This document shows, piece after piece, positions 6,322 through 12,754 of a stretch of DNA of 12,754 nt. Source of the DNA: Cyanobacteria bacterium UBA11370. GTDB lineage: Bacteria; Cyanobacteriota; Cyanobacteriia; Cyanobacteriales; Coleofasciculaceae. The notes under the pieces were generated by a model, which was not told the origin of the DNA, made no database searches, and saw only the letters and a list, made by a program, of their open reading frames with translations. Every line of letters begins with the position of its first letter. Positions within the stretch are counted from its first letter, which is position 1. The stretch covers positions 1 to 12,754 of the forward strand of contig DNGI01000388.1 in NCBI GenBank assembly GCA_003486645.1, in the 5' to 3' direction. The position numbers and the translations under genes are program-made.

Positions 6322-6371
6322 TCAAAACTCAAAACGGACTATCGTCCCGCTACGCTAACAAAACTCAAAAC
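6322..6371. repeat. Interrupted TCAAAAC heptad array
   Basis: Two TCAAAAC units (6322-6335) and two further units (6358-6371, the first starting with A) flank a 22-23-bp palindromic element. The 13-bp string CAAAACTCAAAAC is repeated exactly at 6323-6335 and 6359-6371. Confidence 0.85.
6336..6358 (-). repeat. Palindromic GTTAGCGTAGCGGG element, copy 2
   Basis: On the minus strand it reads TTAGCGTAGCGGG, then ACGATAGTCC. The first 13 bases are identical to the copy in tnpB at 5056-5068 and the rest is similar. GGAC/GTCC can pair around TATC. It is bounded by exact 13-bp direct repeats. Confidence 0.8.
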
Positions 6372-7013
6372 TCAATTAAAGGCATCCTTAAGGGCTGTAC
6401 GGGCTGCCAAATGATTCCGGGTTGAGGAGAGAATTTCTGCTTCTCGCTCCAAACGTTTTGCTGTATCCTGCATTTCTAAAAGCGTCTGTTGTTCTGAGGC
6501 AACACCGTAGAGATTACTAGCAACCCAGTAGGATAACTCAAGGGGCAAATCGGGCAGATCGTCGGGTAATTCAATTGGCTGATCAGTTAACTTAGATGAA
6601 AGATGCACAACATCTCGCAGCAATTGTTCAACCTCTGTCGCCATGCCTCTCAAGTCTTTTTCTGGTGGTTTATCCTCAATCCATTCCACCAAACCAACTC
6701 GATAAGGCTTTTCACGAACGTACTCCAAAACTCGAAATCGCTGCTGCCCTAATGTTAAAACTTTCATCCGGTCATCCGGCAGACGTTGGAAGTGAATAAT
6801 TTCAGCGCAGCAACCCACCGTCGCTGGTTGCCCTTGAACGGGGTCCCACATCAGAACCCCAAATCTGCGATCGCTATCCAAAATCGTATTCATCATGATT
6901 CGATAGCGAAACTCAAAGATATGGAGGGGCAGGGGTCGCCCTGGAAATAGAACCACTTCCGGTAATGGAAATAGAGGGAGTTCTCTAACAGCAATTGAGG
7001 AAGAGAATGCCAT
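6372..7013 (-). CDS. LON substrate-binding (N-terminal) domain protein
   Basis: A 213-residue protein made only of the Lon N-terminal/LAN-type domain. ELPLFPLPEVVLFPG (11-25) and LPLHIFEFRYRIM (28-40) are the hallmark start. These are followed by GVLM, VGCCAEI (66-72) and GQQRFRVL (89-96), then a helical C-terminal half. There is no AAA+ ATPase and no Ser-Lys protease dyad, so it is not a Lon protease. Its role is unknown. It may bind substrate or partner proteins. The ATG is preceded by AAGG 4 nt upstream. It lies 155 bp after rpsJ on the same strand and could receive read-through from the str operon. The same order (rpsJ, then a LON-domain gene) is found, from memory, in other cyanobacteria. 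Confidence 0.9.
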   Translation of the reverse strand: MAFSSSIAVRELPLFPLPEVVLFPGRPLPLHIFEFRYRIMMNTILDSDRRFGVLMWDPVQGQPATVGCCAEIIHFQRLPDDRMKVLTLGQQRFRVLEYVREKPYRVGLVEWIEDKPPEKDLRGMATEVEQLLRDVVHLSSKLTDQPIELPDDLPDLPLELSYWVASNLYGVASEQQTLLEMQDTAKRLEREAEILSSTRNHLAARTALKDAFN

Positions 7014-7074
7014 TGTGCCTTGGTGAAAACGGTAACTGCGCTTCTTTCCCTACTTTAACGGATGTTATTGGTCA

Positions 7075-7102
7075 TTTGTGGTTTGTGGTTTGTGGTTTGT
7101 GG
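7075..7102. repeat. Heptad array TTTGTGG
   Basis: Four perfect copies of TTTGTGG followed by a TTTGTTGG variant, in the spacer between rpsJ and the LON-domain gene. Confidence 0.9.
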
Positions 7103-7103
7103 T

Positions 7104-7154
7104 TTGTTGGTTGTTTTTTGTTATCACAGATACTCAATAACCAACAACCAACAA
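7104..7154. repeat. 12-bp inverted repeat after rpsJ
   Basis: TTGTTGGTTGTT (7104-7115) and AACAACCAACAA (7143-7154) are perfect complements with a 27-nt loop. The hairpin begins 15 bp beyond the rpsJ stop codon. It could mark the 3' end of the str transcript or be a by-product of opposing heptad arrays. It has no clean U-tract in the rpsJ direction. Confidence 0.55.
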
Positions 7155-7166
7155 CGACCAACCAAC
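7139..7166. repeat. Heptad array AACCAAC next to the rpsJ stop
   Basis: Units AACCAAC, AACCAAC, AACGACC and AACCAAC end 2 bp before the rpsJ stop codon (7169-7171). Confidence 0.85.
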
Positions 7167-7168
7167 AA

Positions 7169-7486
7169 CTAGAGTTTTACTTCAATATCCACACCGGCTG
7201 GCAAGTCAAGTTTCATCAGAGCGTCAATGGTTTTAGGGGAGGGCTGATAAATATCAATAATGCGTCGATGAGTGCGTGTTTCAAAATGCTCACGAGAATC
7301 TTTATCAACGTGGGGCGATCGCAACACACAATAGATTCGCCGCCGTGTCGGTAAAGGAATTGGACCAATTGCTGTCGCATTTGTGCGGTTAGCGGTATCG
7401 ACAATCTTCTCGCAAGAGGTGTCGAGTAACCGTCGGTCAAAAGCTTTGAGACGAATCCGAATTTTTTGTTGCTGAATGGTTGCCAT
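7169..7486 (-). CDS. rpsJ: 30S ribosomal protein S10
   Basis: Component of the 30S head; S10 is also NusE, a partner of NusB and NusG in transcription antitermination. It has 105 residues, the normal length, with [14 protein letters not shown] near the start, [23 protein letters not shown] and a final [11 protein letters not shown]. It is the last ribosomal gene of the str operon here, 160 bp after tuf. In cyanobacteria rpsJ sits with str, whereas in E. coli it heads the S10 operon. The ATG at 7486 gives the standard MATIQQQ start. Confidence 0.99.
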   Translation of the reverse strand: MATIQQQKIRIRLKAFDRRLLDTSCEKIVDTANRTNATAIGPIPLPTRRRIYCVLRSPHVDKDSREHFETRTHRRIIDIYQPSPKTIDALMKLDLPAGVDIEVKL

Positions 7487-7596
7487 TTTTTTGGTTGTCT
7501 AGGTTCTGAATAATAGGACAGAGGGAATGGACACAGGAAAAAGGGTAACGGAGATTTCCTTTTCCCTTTCCCCTTTAACTCTCCCCCCAAGCAAAT

Positions 7597-7626
7597 GGAG
7601 CAGAAAAGTGTTGACCCTTCTGCTCC
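7597..7626. terminator. 9-bp hairpin between tuf and rpsJ
   Basis: GGAGCAGAA (7597-7605) and TTCTGCTCC (7618-7626) form a perfect stem with a 12-nt loop, about 20 bp past the tuf stop. In the transcribed direction it is followed by ATTTGCTT rather than a U-run. A partial terminator, processing site or mRNA-end stabiliser fits better than a full terminator. Confidence 0.45.
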
Positions 7627-7646
7627 TCCTTTGAGCTAGAACTGCT

Positions 7647-8876
7647 CTACTTGATGATTTTGGAAACGACACCTGCGCCGATGGTTCGACCGCCTTCACG
7701 AATAGCGAAGCGCATCCCTTGTTCGATAGCGATCGGGTTGATCAGTTCCACCGTCATTTTAATCCGGTCTCCTGGCATCACCATTTCTACTGACTCGCCG
7801 TCGTCCGACGTATAGGCATTAATAGTACCCGTAACATCAGTGGTGCGAACGTAGAACTGAGGACGATAGCCAGCGAAGAACGGAGTATGACGACCCCCTT
7901 CTTCCTTTTTCAGGACATACACTTCAGACTCAAACTGAGTGTGAGGAGTGATTGAGCCTGGTTTGGCAATAACCATCCCCCGCTCAATATCTTTTTTCTC
8001 AACACCGCGTAGCAGAATCCCGGCGTTATCCCCAGCCAGTCCTTCTTCGAGACTCTTCTTGAACATCTCGATCCCGGTGACAGTTTTCTTGACGGTGTTC
8101 CGCAGTCCGACTAGCTCAACTTCATCGCCGATCTTGACCTTGCCCCGCTCAATCCGACCTGTTGCCACGGTACCACGACCCGTAATGGTGAAGACATCTT
8201 CTACTGCCATTAGGAAGGGCTTATCCACATCCCGCTCTGGGGTTGGGATGTAAGCATCGACCTCATCCATCAAGGCATAGATCTTATCCACCCACTCATT
8301 ATCGCCCTTAGCGGTTTTCCCATTAGCGGTCATCGCTTCTAGTGCCTGCAACGCTGAACCCGCCACAATGGGGATGTTATCTCCATCGAACTCATAACTG
8401 CTCAGGAGTTCGCGGACTTCCAGTTCCACCAATTCCAGCAGTTCATCATCGTCCACCATATCCTGCTTGTTCAAGAAAACCACCAGATTGGGGACACCAA
8501 CCTGCTTGGCGAGTAGGATATGTTCACGCGTTTGGGGCATTGGGCCATCGGCTGCTGACACCACCAAGATCGCTCCATCCATTTGAGCCGCACCTGTGAT
8601 CATGTTCTTCACATAGTCAGCGTGTCCTGGACAGTCCACGTGAGCATAATGGCGGTTTCCCGTTTCGTACTCAACGTGAGCGGTGTTAATCGTAATTCCC
8701 CGCGCCTTTTCCTCGGGTGCCGCATCAATGTCATCGTACTTCTTGGCTTGCGCTTGACCTAGCGCTGCCAGGGTCATTGTGATAGCAGCAGTCAGCGTCG
8801 TTTTGCCATGATCTACGTGACCAATTGTGCCGATGTTGACGTGGGGTTTCGTCCGTTCAAACTTTGCGCGTGCCAT
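7647..8876 (-). CDS. tuf: Elongation factor Tu
   Basis: GTPase that brings aminoacyl-tRNA to the ribosomal A site. It has 409 residues, usual for cyanobacteria. Domain 1 shows G1 GHVDHGKT (19-26), G2 RGITI (59-63), G3 DCPGH (81-85, with catalytic H85), G4 NKQD (136-139) and G5 SAL (174-176). Domains 2 and 3 follow, with [12 protein letters not shown] and ending [11 protein letters not shown]82, in the G3 loop, corresponds to the cysteine reported as an oxidation target of EF-Tu in Synechocystis. The gene lies 23 bp after fusA. The start is ATG at 8876, with only a distant AAGGA upstream, so it may rely partly on translation from fusA. The stop is TAG. Confidence 0.99.
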   Translation of the reverse strand: MARAKFERTKPHVNIGTIGHVDHGKTTLTAAITMTLAALGQAQAKKYDDIDAAPEEKARGITINTAHVEYETGNRHYAHVDCPGHADYVKNMITGAAQMDGAILVVSAADGPMPQTREHILLAKQVGVPNLVVFLNKQDMVDDDELLELVELEVRELLSSYEFDGDNIPIVAGSALQALEAMTANGKTAKGDNEWVDKIYALMDEVDAYIPTPERDVDKPFLMAVEDVFTITGRGTVATGRIERGKVKIGDEVELVGLRNTVKKTVTGIEMFKKSLEEGLAGDNAGILLRGVEKKDIERGMVIAKPGSITPHTQFESEVYVLKKEEGGRHTPFFAGYRPQFYVRTTDVTGTINAYTSDDGESVEMVMPGDRIKMTVELINPIAIEQGMRFAIREGGRTIGAGVVSKIIK

Positions 8877-8899
8877 GAATTACGTTTTCCTTTTCTTGT

Positions 8900-10975
8900 T
8901 TATGCGTTCCCTTTGCTCTTAGCGATGATGGCTTCAGCCACGTTGCGAGGCACCTCATCGTAGTGGCTAAACTCCATTGTAAAGATACCTCGACCCTGGG
9001 TTTTAGACCGGATATCCGTAGCATAACCAAACATCTCTGCTAGTGGAACTTTAGCAGTGACTTTGGCAATGCCTCCCTCAGACCCCATACCTTCAATTTG
9101 ACCACGGCGGGAGTTGAGGTCACCCATGACATCGCCCAGGAAGTTTTCAGGTACTTCAACTTCAACTTTCATCATAGGCTCTAAGAGGACGGGTGAGGCT
9201 TTCTTTACAGCATCCTGAATCGCCATTGAGCCAGCAATTTTGAATGCCATTTCCGAAGAGTCTACCTCGTGGAATGAGCCATCGACTAGCGTCGCTTTGA
9301 CATCAATCACCGGATAACCTGCCACAATCCCCGATTCACAGGCTTCTTTCATCCCTTGTTCAGCAGGAGAGATATACTCTTTAGGGATAGAACCGCCCAC
9401 AATCTTGGAGACAAATTCAAAACCTGTGCCCGGTTCTCCTGGTTCGACTTCGATCACCACATGACCATACTGACCTTTACCCCCACTTTGGCGGATAAAT
9501 TTGCCTTCAGTTTTGATCGCTTTGCGAATGGTTTCCCGGTAAGCGACCTGGGGCGCACCAACGTTCGCTTCAACCTTAAACTCCCGCAGCATCCGGTCTA
9601 CTAGAATTTCCAAGTGCAACTCACCCATCCCGGCAATTACGGTTTGGTTAGTTTCTTGGTCAATACTGACGCGGAAGGTTGGGTCTTCTTCTGATAACGA
9701 TTGCAGGGCTTTGGAGAGCTTCTCCATATCCTGTTTGGTTTTGGGTTCGACCGCCACTGAAATCACAGGCTCTGGAATAAATAGAGATTCCAGAATGATG
9801 GCATCGGCTTCGTCGCAGATTGTATCGCCTGTAATCGTATCTTTCAAACCAATCGCCGCTCCAAGATCACCCGCTCTAAGTTGATCCACCTCAATCCGAT
9901 CATTCGCCTTCAAGACGATGAGACGCGAAATGCGTTCTTTCTGATCTTTAGTGGAATTGTAGACATAGCTCCCCTTCTGTAGCACTCCAGAGTACACTCG
10001 GATGAAGGTTAAGCGACCATAGGGGTCTGCCATAATCTTGAAGGCCAGAGCTGCTAGAGGCGCGTTATCATCTGCAAATCTCTCAGCCACACTACCATCC
10101 GGTAATGTACCTTGAATTGGTGGCACTTCGGTGGGAGACGGTAAGTAATCGATAACCGCATCTAATAGGAGCTGAACCCCTTTATTTTTAAATGCGGAGC
10201 CACACAGCATGGGTACAATTGTTCCTTCAATTGTGCCTTTACGCAGGGCATCACGAATTTCCGTTTCGCTGAGTTGTTCCCCTTCGAGGTACTTCTCTAA
10301 TAACACTTCATCAGTTTCCGCCACTGACTCTAGTAACTTAGCGCGGTACTCTTGGGCTAGCTCGTTGATATCGTCGGGAATTTCCGTTTCTTCGATATCG
10401 GTTCCTAGGTCGTTGGTGTAGAGATAGGCACACATCCGTACCAAATCTACAATTCCCCTAAAGTCATTTTCACTACCAATCGGGATTTGGATGGGAACGG
10501 CATTCGATCTCATGCGATCGCGCATTTGCTCATAGACTTTAAAGAAATTAGCCCCTGTCCGATCCATCTTATTGACGAAGGCGATCCTGGGCACCTTGTA
10601 GCGATCCGCTTGTCGCCATACGGTTTCCGATTGCGGTTGTACTCCTCCTACTGAGCAGAACACAGCGATTACACCATCCAATACCCGCATCGAACGCTCG
10701 ACTTCAATTGTGAAGTCAACGTGACCGGGTGTATCGATAATATTAATCCGGTGATCGTTCCAGTTTGTGCTAATGGCGGCGGCAGTAATGGTAATTCCCC
10801 GCTCCCGCTCTTGTTCCATCCAGTCGGTTACGGCTGTCCCTTCATGGACTTCACCAATTTTGTGAACCATACCGGAGTAAAACAGGATTCGTTCTGTTGT
10901 TGTTGTCTTGCCTGCATCGATGTGTGCGGCAATACCGATATTGCGTATTCTCTCAAGCGGGATGGTACGTGCCAC
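8900..10975 (-). CDS. fusA: Elongation factor G
   Basis: GTPase that drives tRNA-mRNA translocation and, with RRF, ribosome recycling. It has 691 residues and is complete. G1 is AHIDAGKT (17-24), G2 RGITI (59-63), G3 DTPGH (81-85), G4 NKMD (135-138) and G5 GSAFK (259-263). The later domains include [11 protein letters not shown] and the C-terminal [10 protein letters not shown]. Translation starts at a GTG (10975) behind a full AAGGAGGT Shine-Dalgarno. The next upstream gene is rpsG (117 bp) and the next downstream is tuf (23 bp). Cysteines 107 and 258 may correspond to the redox-sensitive cysteines studied in Synechocystis EF-G. That correspondence is by position and motif only. Confidence 0.99.
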   Translation of the reverse strand: MARTIPLERIRNIGIAAHIDAGKTTTTERILFYSGMVHKIGEVHEGTAVTDWMEQERERGITITAAAISTNWNDHRINIIDTPGHVDFTIEVERSMRVLDGVIAVFCSVGGVQPQSETVWRQADRYKVPRIAFVNKMDRTGANFFKVYEQMRDRMRSNAVPIQIPIGSENDFRGIVDLVRMCAYLYTNDLGTDIEETEIPDDINELAQEYRAKLLESVAETDEVLLEKYLEGEQLSETEIRDALRKGTIEGTIVPMLCGSAFKNKGVQLLLDAVIDYLPSPTEVPPIQGTLPDGSVAERFADDNAPLAALAFKIMADPYGRLTFIRVYSGVLQKGSYVYNSTKDQKERISRLIVLKANDRIEVDQLRAGDLGAAIGLKDTITGDTICDEADAIILESLFIPEPVISVAVEPKTKQDMEKLSKALQSLSEEDPTFRVSIDQETNQTVIAGMGELHLEILVDRMLREFKVEANVGAPQVAYRETIRKAIKTEGKFIRQSGGKGQYGHVVIEVEPGEPGTGFEFVSKIVGGSIPKEYISPAEQGMKEACESGIVAGYPVIDVKATLVDGSFHEVDSSEMAFKIAGSMAIQDAVKKASPVLLEPMMKVEVEVPENFLGDVMGDLNSRRGQIEGMGSEGGIAKVTAKVPLAEMFGYATDIRSKTQGRGIFTMEFSHYDEVPRNVAEAIIAKSKGNA

Positions 10976-10979
10976 AGCT

Positions 10980-10987
10980 ACCTCCTT
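10980..10987 (-). promoter_or_regulatory. Perfect Shine-Dalgarno of fusA
   Basis: On the minus strand AAGGAGGT ends 4 nt before the GTG at 10975. It is the strongest ribosome binding site in the window and fixes the non-ATG start. Confidence 0.9.
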
Positions 10988-11092
10988 CGTCTGTTGCCAC
11001 CGTTTTTATCACGTTACTATCTGTTTACAATTTTATACTTTCTTTAAGCTTTTCGCATTGGCACACCAAAGTCTGGTATATGACTTCGCTAA

Positions 11093-11563
11093 TTAGTAGC
11101 GATAATGAGCAAATGCTTTATTGGCATCTGCCATCCGATGAGTTTCTTCCCGCTTGCGAATCGCATTTCCGGTTTCGTTGGCAGCATCCATTAGCTCATT
11201 GGCTAGTTTACTCGCCATCGTTTTGCCGGCACGTGTTCTGGAAAATTGGATCAGCCACCGCATTGCCAGTGTAGTTCCTCGATCTGATCGGACTTCCATG
11301 GGTACTTGATAGGTAGCACCACCGACGCGACGCGCTTTGACCTCGACTAAGGGTGTCACATTTCGCACAGCTTTTTCAAAGGTTGCTAACGGATCTCCAC
11401 CTGTGCGTTCCTCAATGATTTTCATGGCATCATAAATAATCCGAGACGCAAGGGACTTCTTGCCATGACGCATAATCCGCCGCACCATCATGCTAATCAG
11501 GCGACTGTTGTAAACCGGATCGGGAGGAACGGGACGCTTTTTAATAACTGCACGACGAGACAT
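11093..11563 (-). CDS. rpsG: 30S ribosomal protein S7
   Basis: Primary 16S rRNA-binding protein that nucleates assembly of the 30S head. It has 156 residues, the normal length: MSRR start, [38 protein letters not shown] and the C-terminal KAFAHYRY. The start is ATG at 11563, with GAAG 8 nt upstream as a weak Shine-Dalgarno. In E. coli, S7 represses the str operon by binding the rpsL-rpsG spacer. Here that spacer is long (266 bp) and rich in inverted repeats, so a similar feedback is conceivable but not shown. Confidence 0.99.
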   Translation of the reverse strand: MSRRAVIKKRPVPPDPVYNSRLISMMVRRIMRHGKKSLASRIIYDAMKIIEERTGGDPLATFEKAVRNVTPLVEVKARRVGGATYQVPMEVRSDRGTTLAMRWLIQFSRTRAGKTMASKLANELMDAANETGNAIRKREETHRMADANKAFAHYRY

Positions 11564-11829
11564 AGGAAATCTTCAAAAAAAACTAACAATAGTTACAGTT
11601 GGAAAATTATCGAGTCGGTAAAATCCCTTTTTAGGGATATTGAGTTGGGTTCAGGTCTGCTTGCTAGGCTGCTGACTAAGGATAGACTGACCTCAGATTG
11701 ACACTTACCCAGCCCTACTCTCTGAGTCAAGGAAACCTGATTCACTCAGCATAACTGAAACTGAACCCCATGATCAGGACATCAGGGCAATCTTAATTTA
11801 ATAACGAATTAGACCGATTGACCCTTAAC
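11564..11829 (-). promoter_or_regulatory. Structured rpsL-rpsG spacer
   Basis: 266 bp without a gene. A long-range stem pairs GGGTTCAG (11647-11654) with CTGAACCC (11761-11768). It encloses a smaller hairpin in which CTGAGT (11722-11727) can pair with ACTCAG (11744-11749). Nearer rpsG lies ATCCCT (11623-11628) with AGGGAT (11633-11638) around a 4-nt loop. It could serve as an S7-binding or processing region, or contain an internal promoter. No clear promoter pair is visible. Confidence 0.45.
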
Positions 11830-12201
11830 CTATTTTGGGCGCTTTGTGCCATATTTGGAACGACCCTGCCGTCGATCTTTAACGCCAGCCGTATCTAAGG
11901 TTCCCCGAATAATGTGATATCTCACACCAGGTAAGTCTTTGACCCGACCTCCCCGAATCATTACTACAGAATGTTCTTGTAAGTTGTGACCAATACCTGG
12001 AATATACGCCGTTACTTCAAAACCAGAGGTCAGACGGACTCTTGCCACTTTCCGCAAGGCTGAGTTCGGTTTTTTGGGGGTTGTTGTGTACACGCGGGTG
12101 CAGACACCCCGACGCTGGGGACATTGCTTCAGCGCAGGCGACTTGGTTTTCTTCTTGGCTTTGGCGCGTTCGCTACTAATGAGCTGCTGAATAGTGGGCA
12201 T
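11830..12201 (-). CDS. rpsL: 30S ribosomal protein S12
   Basis: Decoding-centre protein of the 30S subunit that controls accuracy. It has 123 residues and is complete: MPTIQQLI start, the [13 protein letters not shown] loop (39-51), [10 protein letters not shown] (69-78) and [13 protein letters not shown] (84-96). K43, K88 and P91, whose changes cause streptomycin resistance or dependence in bacteria, are wild-type. D89 is the position beta-methylthiolated in E. coli. It is the first gene of the str operon, about 45 nt downstream of the predicted transcription start. The ATG at 12201 has no clear Shine-Dalgarno, common for cyanobacterial genes with short leaders. Confidence 0.99.
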   Translation of the reverse strand: MPTIQQLISSERAKAKKKTKSPALKQCPQRRGVCTRVYTTTPKKPNSALRKVARVRLTSGFEVTAYIPGIGHNLQEHSVVMIRGGRVKDLPGVRYHIIRGTLDTAGVKDRRQGRSKYGTKRPK

Positions 12202-12253
12202 GAGTTACGGCGCGTACAGCGTTCTTAACACTTCTAACTATTGACAAATTCTG

Positions 12254-12283
12254 ATTATATACACGTTTTGGGTTATGTGTCAA
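12254..12283 (-). promoter_or_regulatory. Promoter of the str operon
   Basis: On the minus strand a perfect -35 TTGACA (12283-12278) and a perfect -10 TATAAT (12259-12254) are separated by 18 bp. Transcription would begin near 12247, giving a leader of about 45 nt before rpsL. Two copies of CAAAACGT, exactly 20 bp apart (12290-12283 and 12270-12263), bracket the -35. Confidence 0.85.
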
Positions 12284-12287
12284 CGTT

Positions 12288-12358
12288 TTGAGTGTTGGTT
12301 GTTGGTTGTTGGTTGTTGGTTGTTGGTTGTTTGTCTTGGTTAAGAACTCAACACTCAA
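12288..12358. repeat. 10-bp inverted repeat between the IscA-like gene and the str promoter
   Basis: TTGAGTGTTG (12288-12297) and CAACACTCAA (12349-12358) are perfect complements. The right arm contains the stop codon of the IscA-like gene and the left arm ends next to the str -35. It could act as a 3'-end hairpin for the IscA-like transcript. Confidence 0.6.
12294..12328. repeat. Heptad array GTTGGTT upstream of the str promoter
   Basis: Five perfect copies of GTTGGTT, ending 10 bp upstream of the -35 hexamer of the str promoter. Confidence 0.92.
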
Positions 12359-12360
12359 CA
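12347..12360. repeat. CTCAACA heptad pair at the IscA-like stop codon
   Basis: Two copies of CTCAACA. On the minus strand they encode the last codons (E, C) and the TGA of the IscA-like gene. Confidence 0.65.
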
Positions 12361-12684
12361 CTCTACTCGAAAGGAGTTGCCACAACCACAACTTTCTATC
12401 GCTTTTGGGTTATGGAAACGGAAGCCTCCTCCCATCAAGTCTTCTGAATAGTCTAACGTTAAGTCAGCAATGTAGTTGAAGCTTTGTTCATCTACAATCA
12501 CAGAGATGCTACTACACTCATAAACACGATCGCCTGGATTTACAACTTGGTCAAACTCCAGACTATAGTAAAAATCAGCACAGCCTCCGGGTCTAACGCC
12601 TAAGCGCAATCGTGCTTCGGGTTGGTTACGCTTTAGCTTTAGTCGTCTGATTTCATCAACTGCCGCTTTCCTGAGATTGATCAT
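12355..12684 (-). CDS. A-type iron-sulfur carrier (IscA/ErpA/SufA family)
   Basis: Small Fe-S cluster carrier that passes clusters from a scaffold to target apoproteins. It has 109 residues. The three ligand cysteines are C35 (RPGGCADFYY), C99 and C101 (SCGCGNSF), exactly as in this family. VVDEQSF-like text appears as VIVDEQSFNYI, and GGGFRFHNPKA precedes the Cys motif. Family members usually end at CGCGxSF. Here RVEC follows, encoded by a heptad repeat that also supplies the stop. Which paralogue (IscA, SufA or ErpA) cannot be settled from sequence alone. It is on the same strand as, and 150 bp upstream of, rpsL, but the strong promoter in between suggests separate transcription. The ATG at 12684 has no clear Shine-Dalgarno. 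Confidence 0.93.
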   Translation of the reverse strand: MINLRKAAVDEIRRLKLKRNQPEARLRLGVRPGGCADFYYSLEFDQVVNPGDRVYECSSISVIVDEQSFNYIADLTLDYSEDLMGGGFRFHNPKAIESCGCGNSFRVEC

Positions 12685-12754
12685 AATTTATAGCACTACG
12701 TTTTTTGATTAGAACAATTAAACTTGGGTTGAAAGGCAACAGCTCATCTGGCAA
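12685..12754. other. Right-edge sequence upstream of the IscA-like gene
   Basis: No gene. TATAAA lies a few bases upstream of the ATG on the minus strand, without a well-spaced -35, so the promoter probably lies further upstream or the transcript is nearly leaderless. Confidence 0.3.

Noticed and set aside
7075..7166. Repeat cluster considered as a CRISPR array
   Set aside because: Units are 7 bp, contiguous and without spacers, so it is a simple tandem array and not CRISPR.
7948..8599. Open frames antisense to tuf
   Set aside because: Low-complexity shadows of a highly conserved gene with strong codon bias; no independent evidence.
10897..11274. Plus-strand frame spanning the fusA start and the rpsG end
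   Set aside because: It is antisense to two certain genes and crosses their spacer with no start signal.
12241..12246. Plus-strand TTGACA as a divergent -35
   Set aside because: No -10-like hexamer lies 16-19 bp downstream on the plus strand, and no plus-strand gene follows.

Overview
The window reads as a filamentous or otherwise repeat-rich cyanobacterium. Three things point there. The octamer GCGATCGC (HIP1) occurs at least eight times in 12.75 kb, where about 0.2 would be expected by chance. Heptanucleotide tandem arrays (cyanobacterial STRR type) sit in most spacers. The gene order rne-rnhB-DUF1997-pheA-LON-rpsJ-tuf-fusA-rpsG-rpsL-IscA matches, from memory, the block around alr4331 of Anabaena/Nostoc. 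The genus cannot be fixed from this sequence alone.

Layout. 1-534: a gene-free leader with a plausible extended -10 promoter near its left edge. 535-3471 (+): rne, then rnhB, apparently co-transcribed and separated by a repeat-filled 168-bp spacer. 3583-4203 (-): a DUF1997 protein, convergent with rnhB across a hairpin. 4310-5267: a structured DNA segment and a decayed IS200/IS605-type tnpB (+), the only obvious foreign insertion. 5355-6200 (+): pheA, prephenate dehydratase. 6372-7013 (-): a stand-alone LON substrate-binding-domain protein. 7169-12201 (-): the str operon, read in the order rpsL, rpsG, fusA, tuf, rpsJ, from a near-consensus sigma-70-type promoter at 12254-12283. 12355-12684 (-): an A-type Fe-S carrier upstream of the str promoter.

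How it works together. The right half makes the decoding and translocation machinery (S12, S7, EF-G, EF-Tu, S10). The left half makes RNase E, whose C-terminus carries the motif that recruits PNPase, and RNase HII, which removes ribonucleotides and RNA-DNA hybrids. pheA commits prephenate to phenylalanine. All intact protein genes are ordinary housekeeping genes. I found no defence island, CRISPR array, biosynthetic cluster or obviously novel multigene system.

The unusual content lies in the non-coding and repeat layer. Period-7 arrays reach into a start codon (rnhB) and a stop codon (the IscA-like gene). A coding minisatellite encodes (Asp-Thr-Ser)8 in RNase E. A small palindromic element occurs twice, once inside tnpB and once between 13-bp direct repeats. 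The rpsL-rpsG spacer is long and structured, and direct repeats lie in the str promoter.
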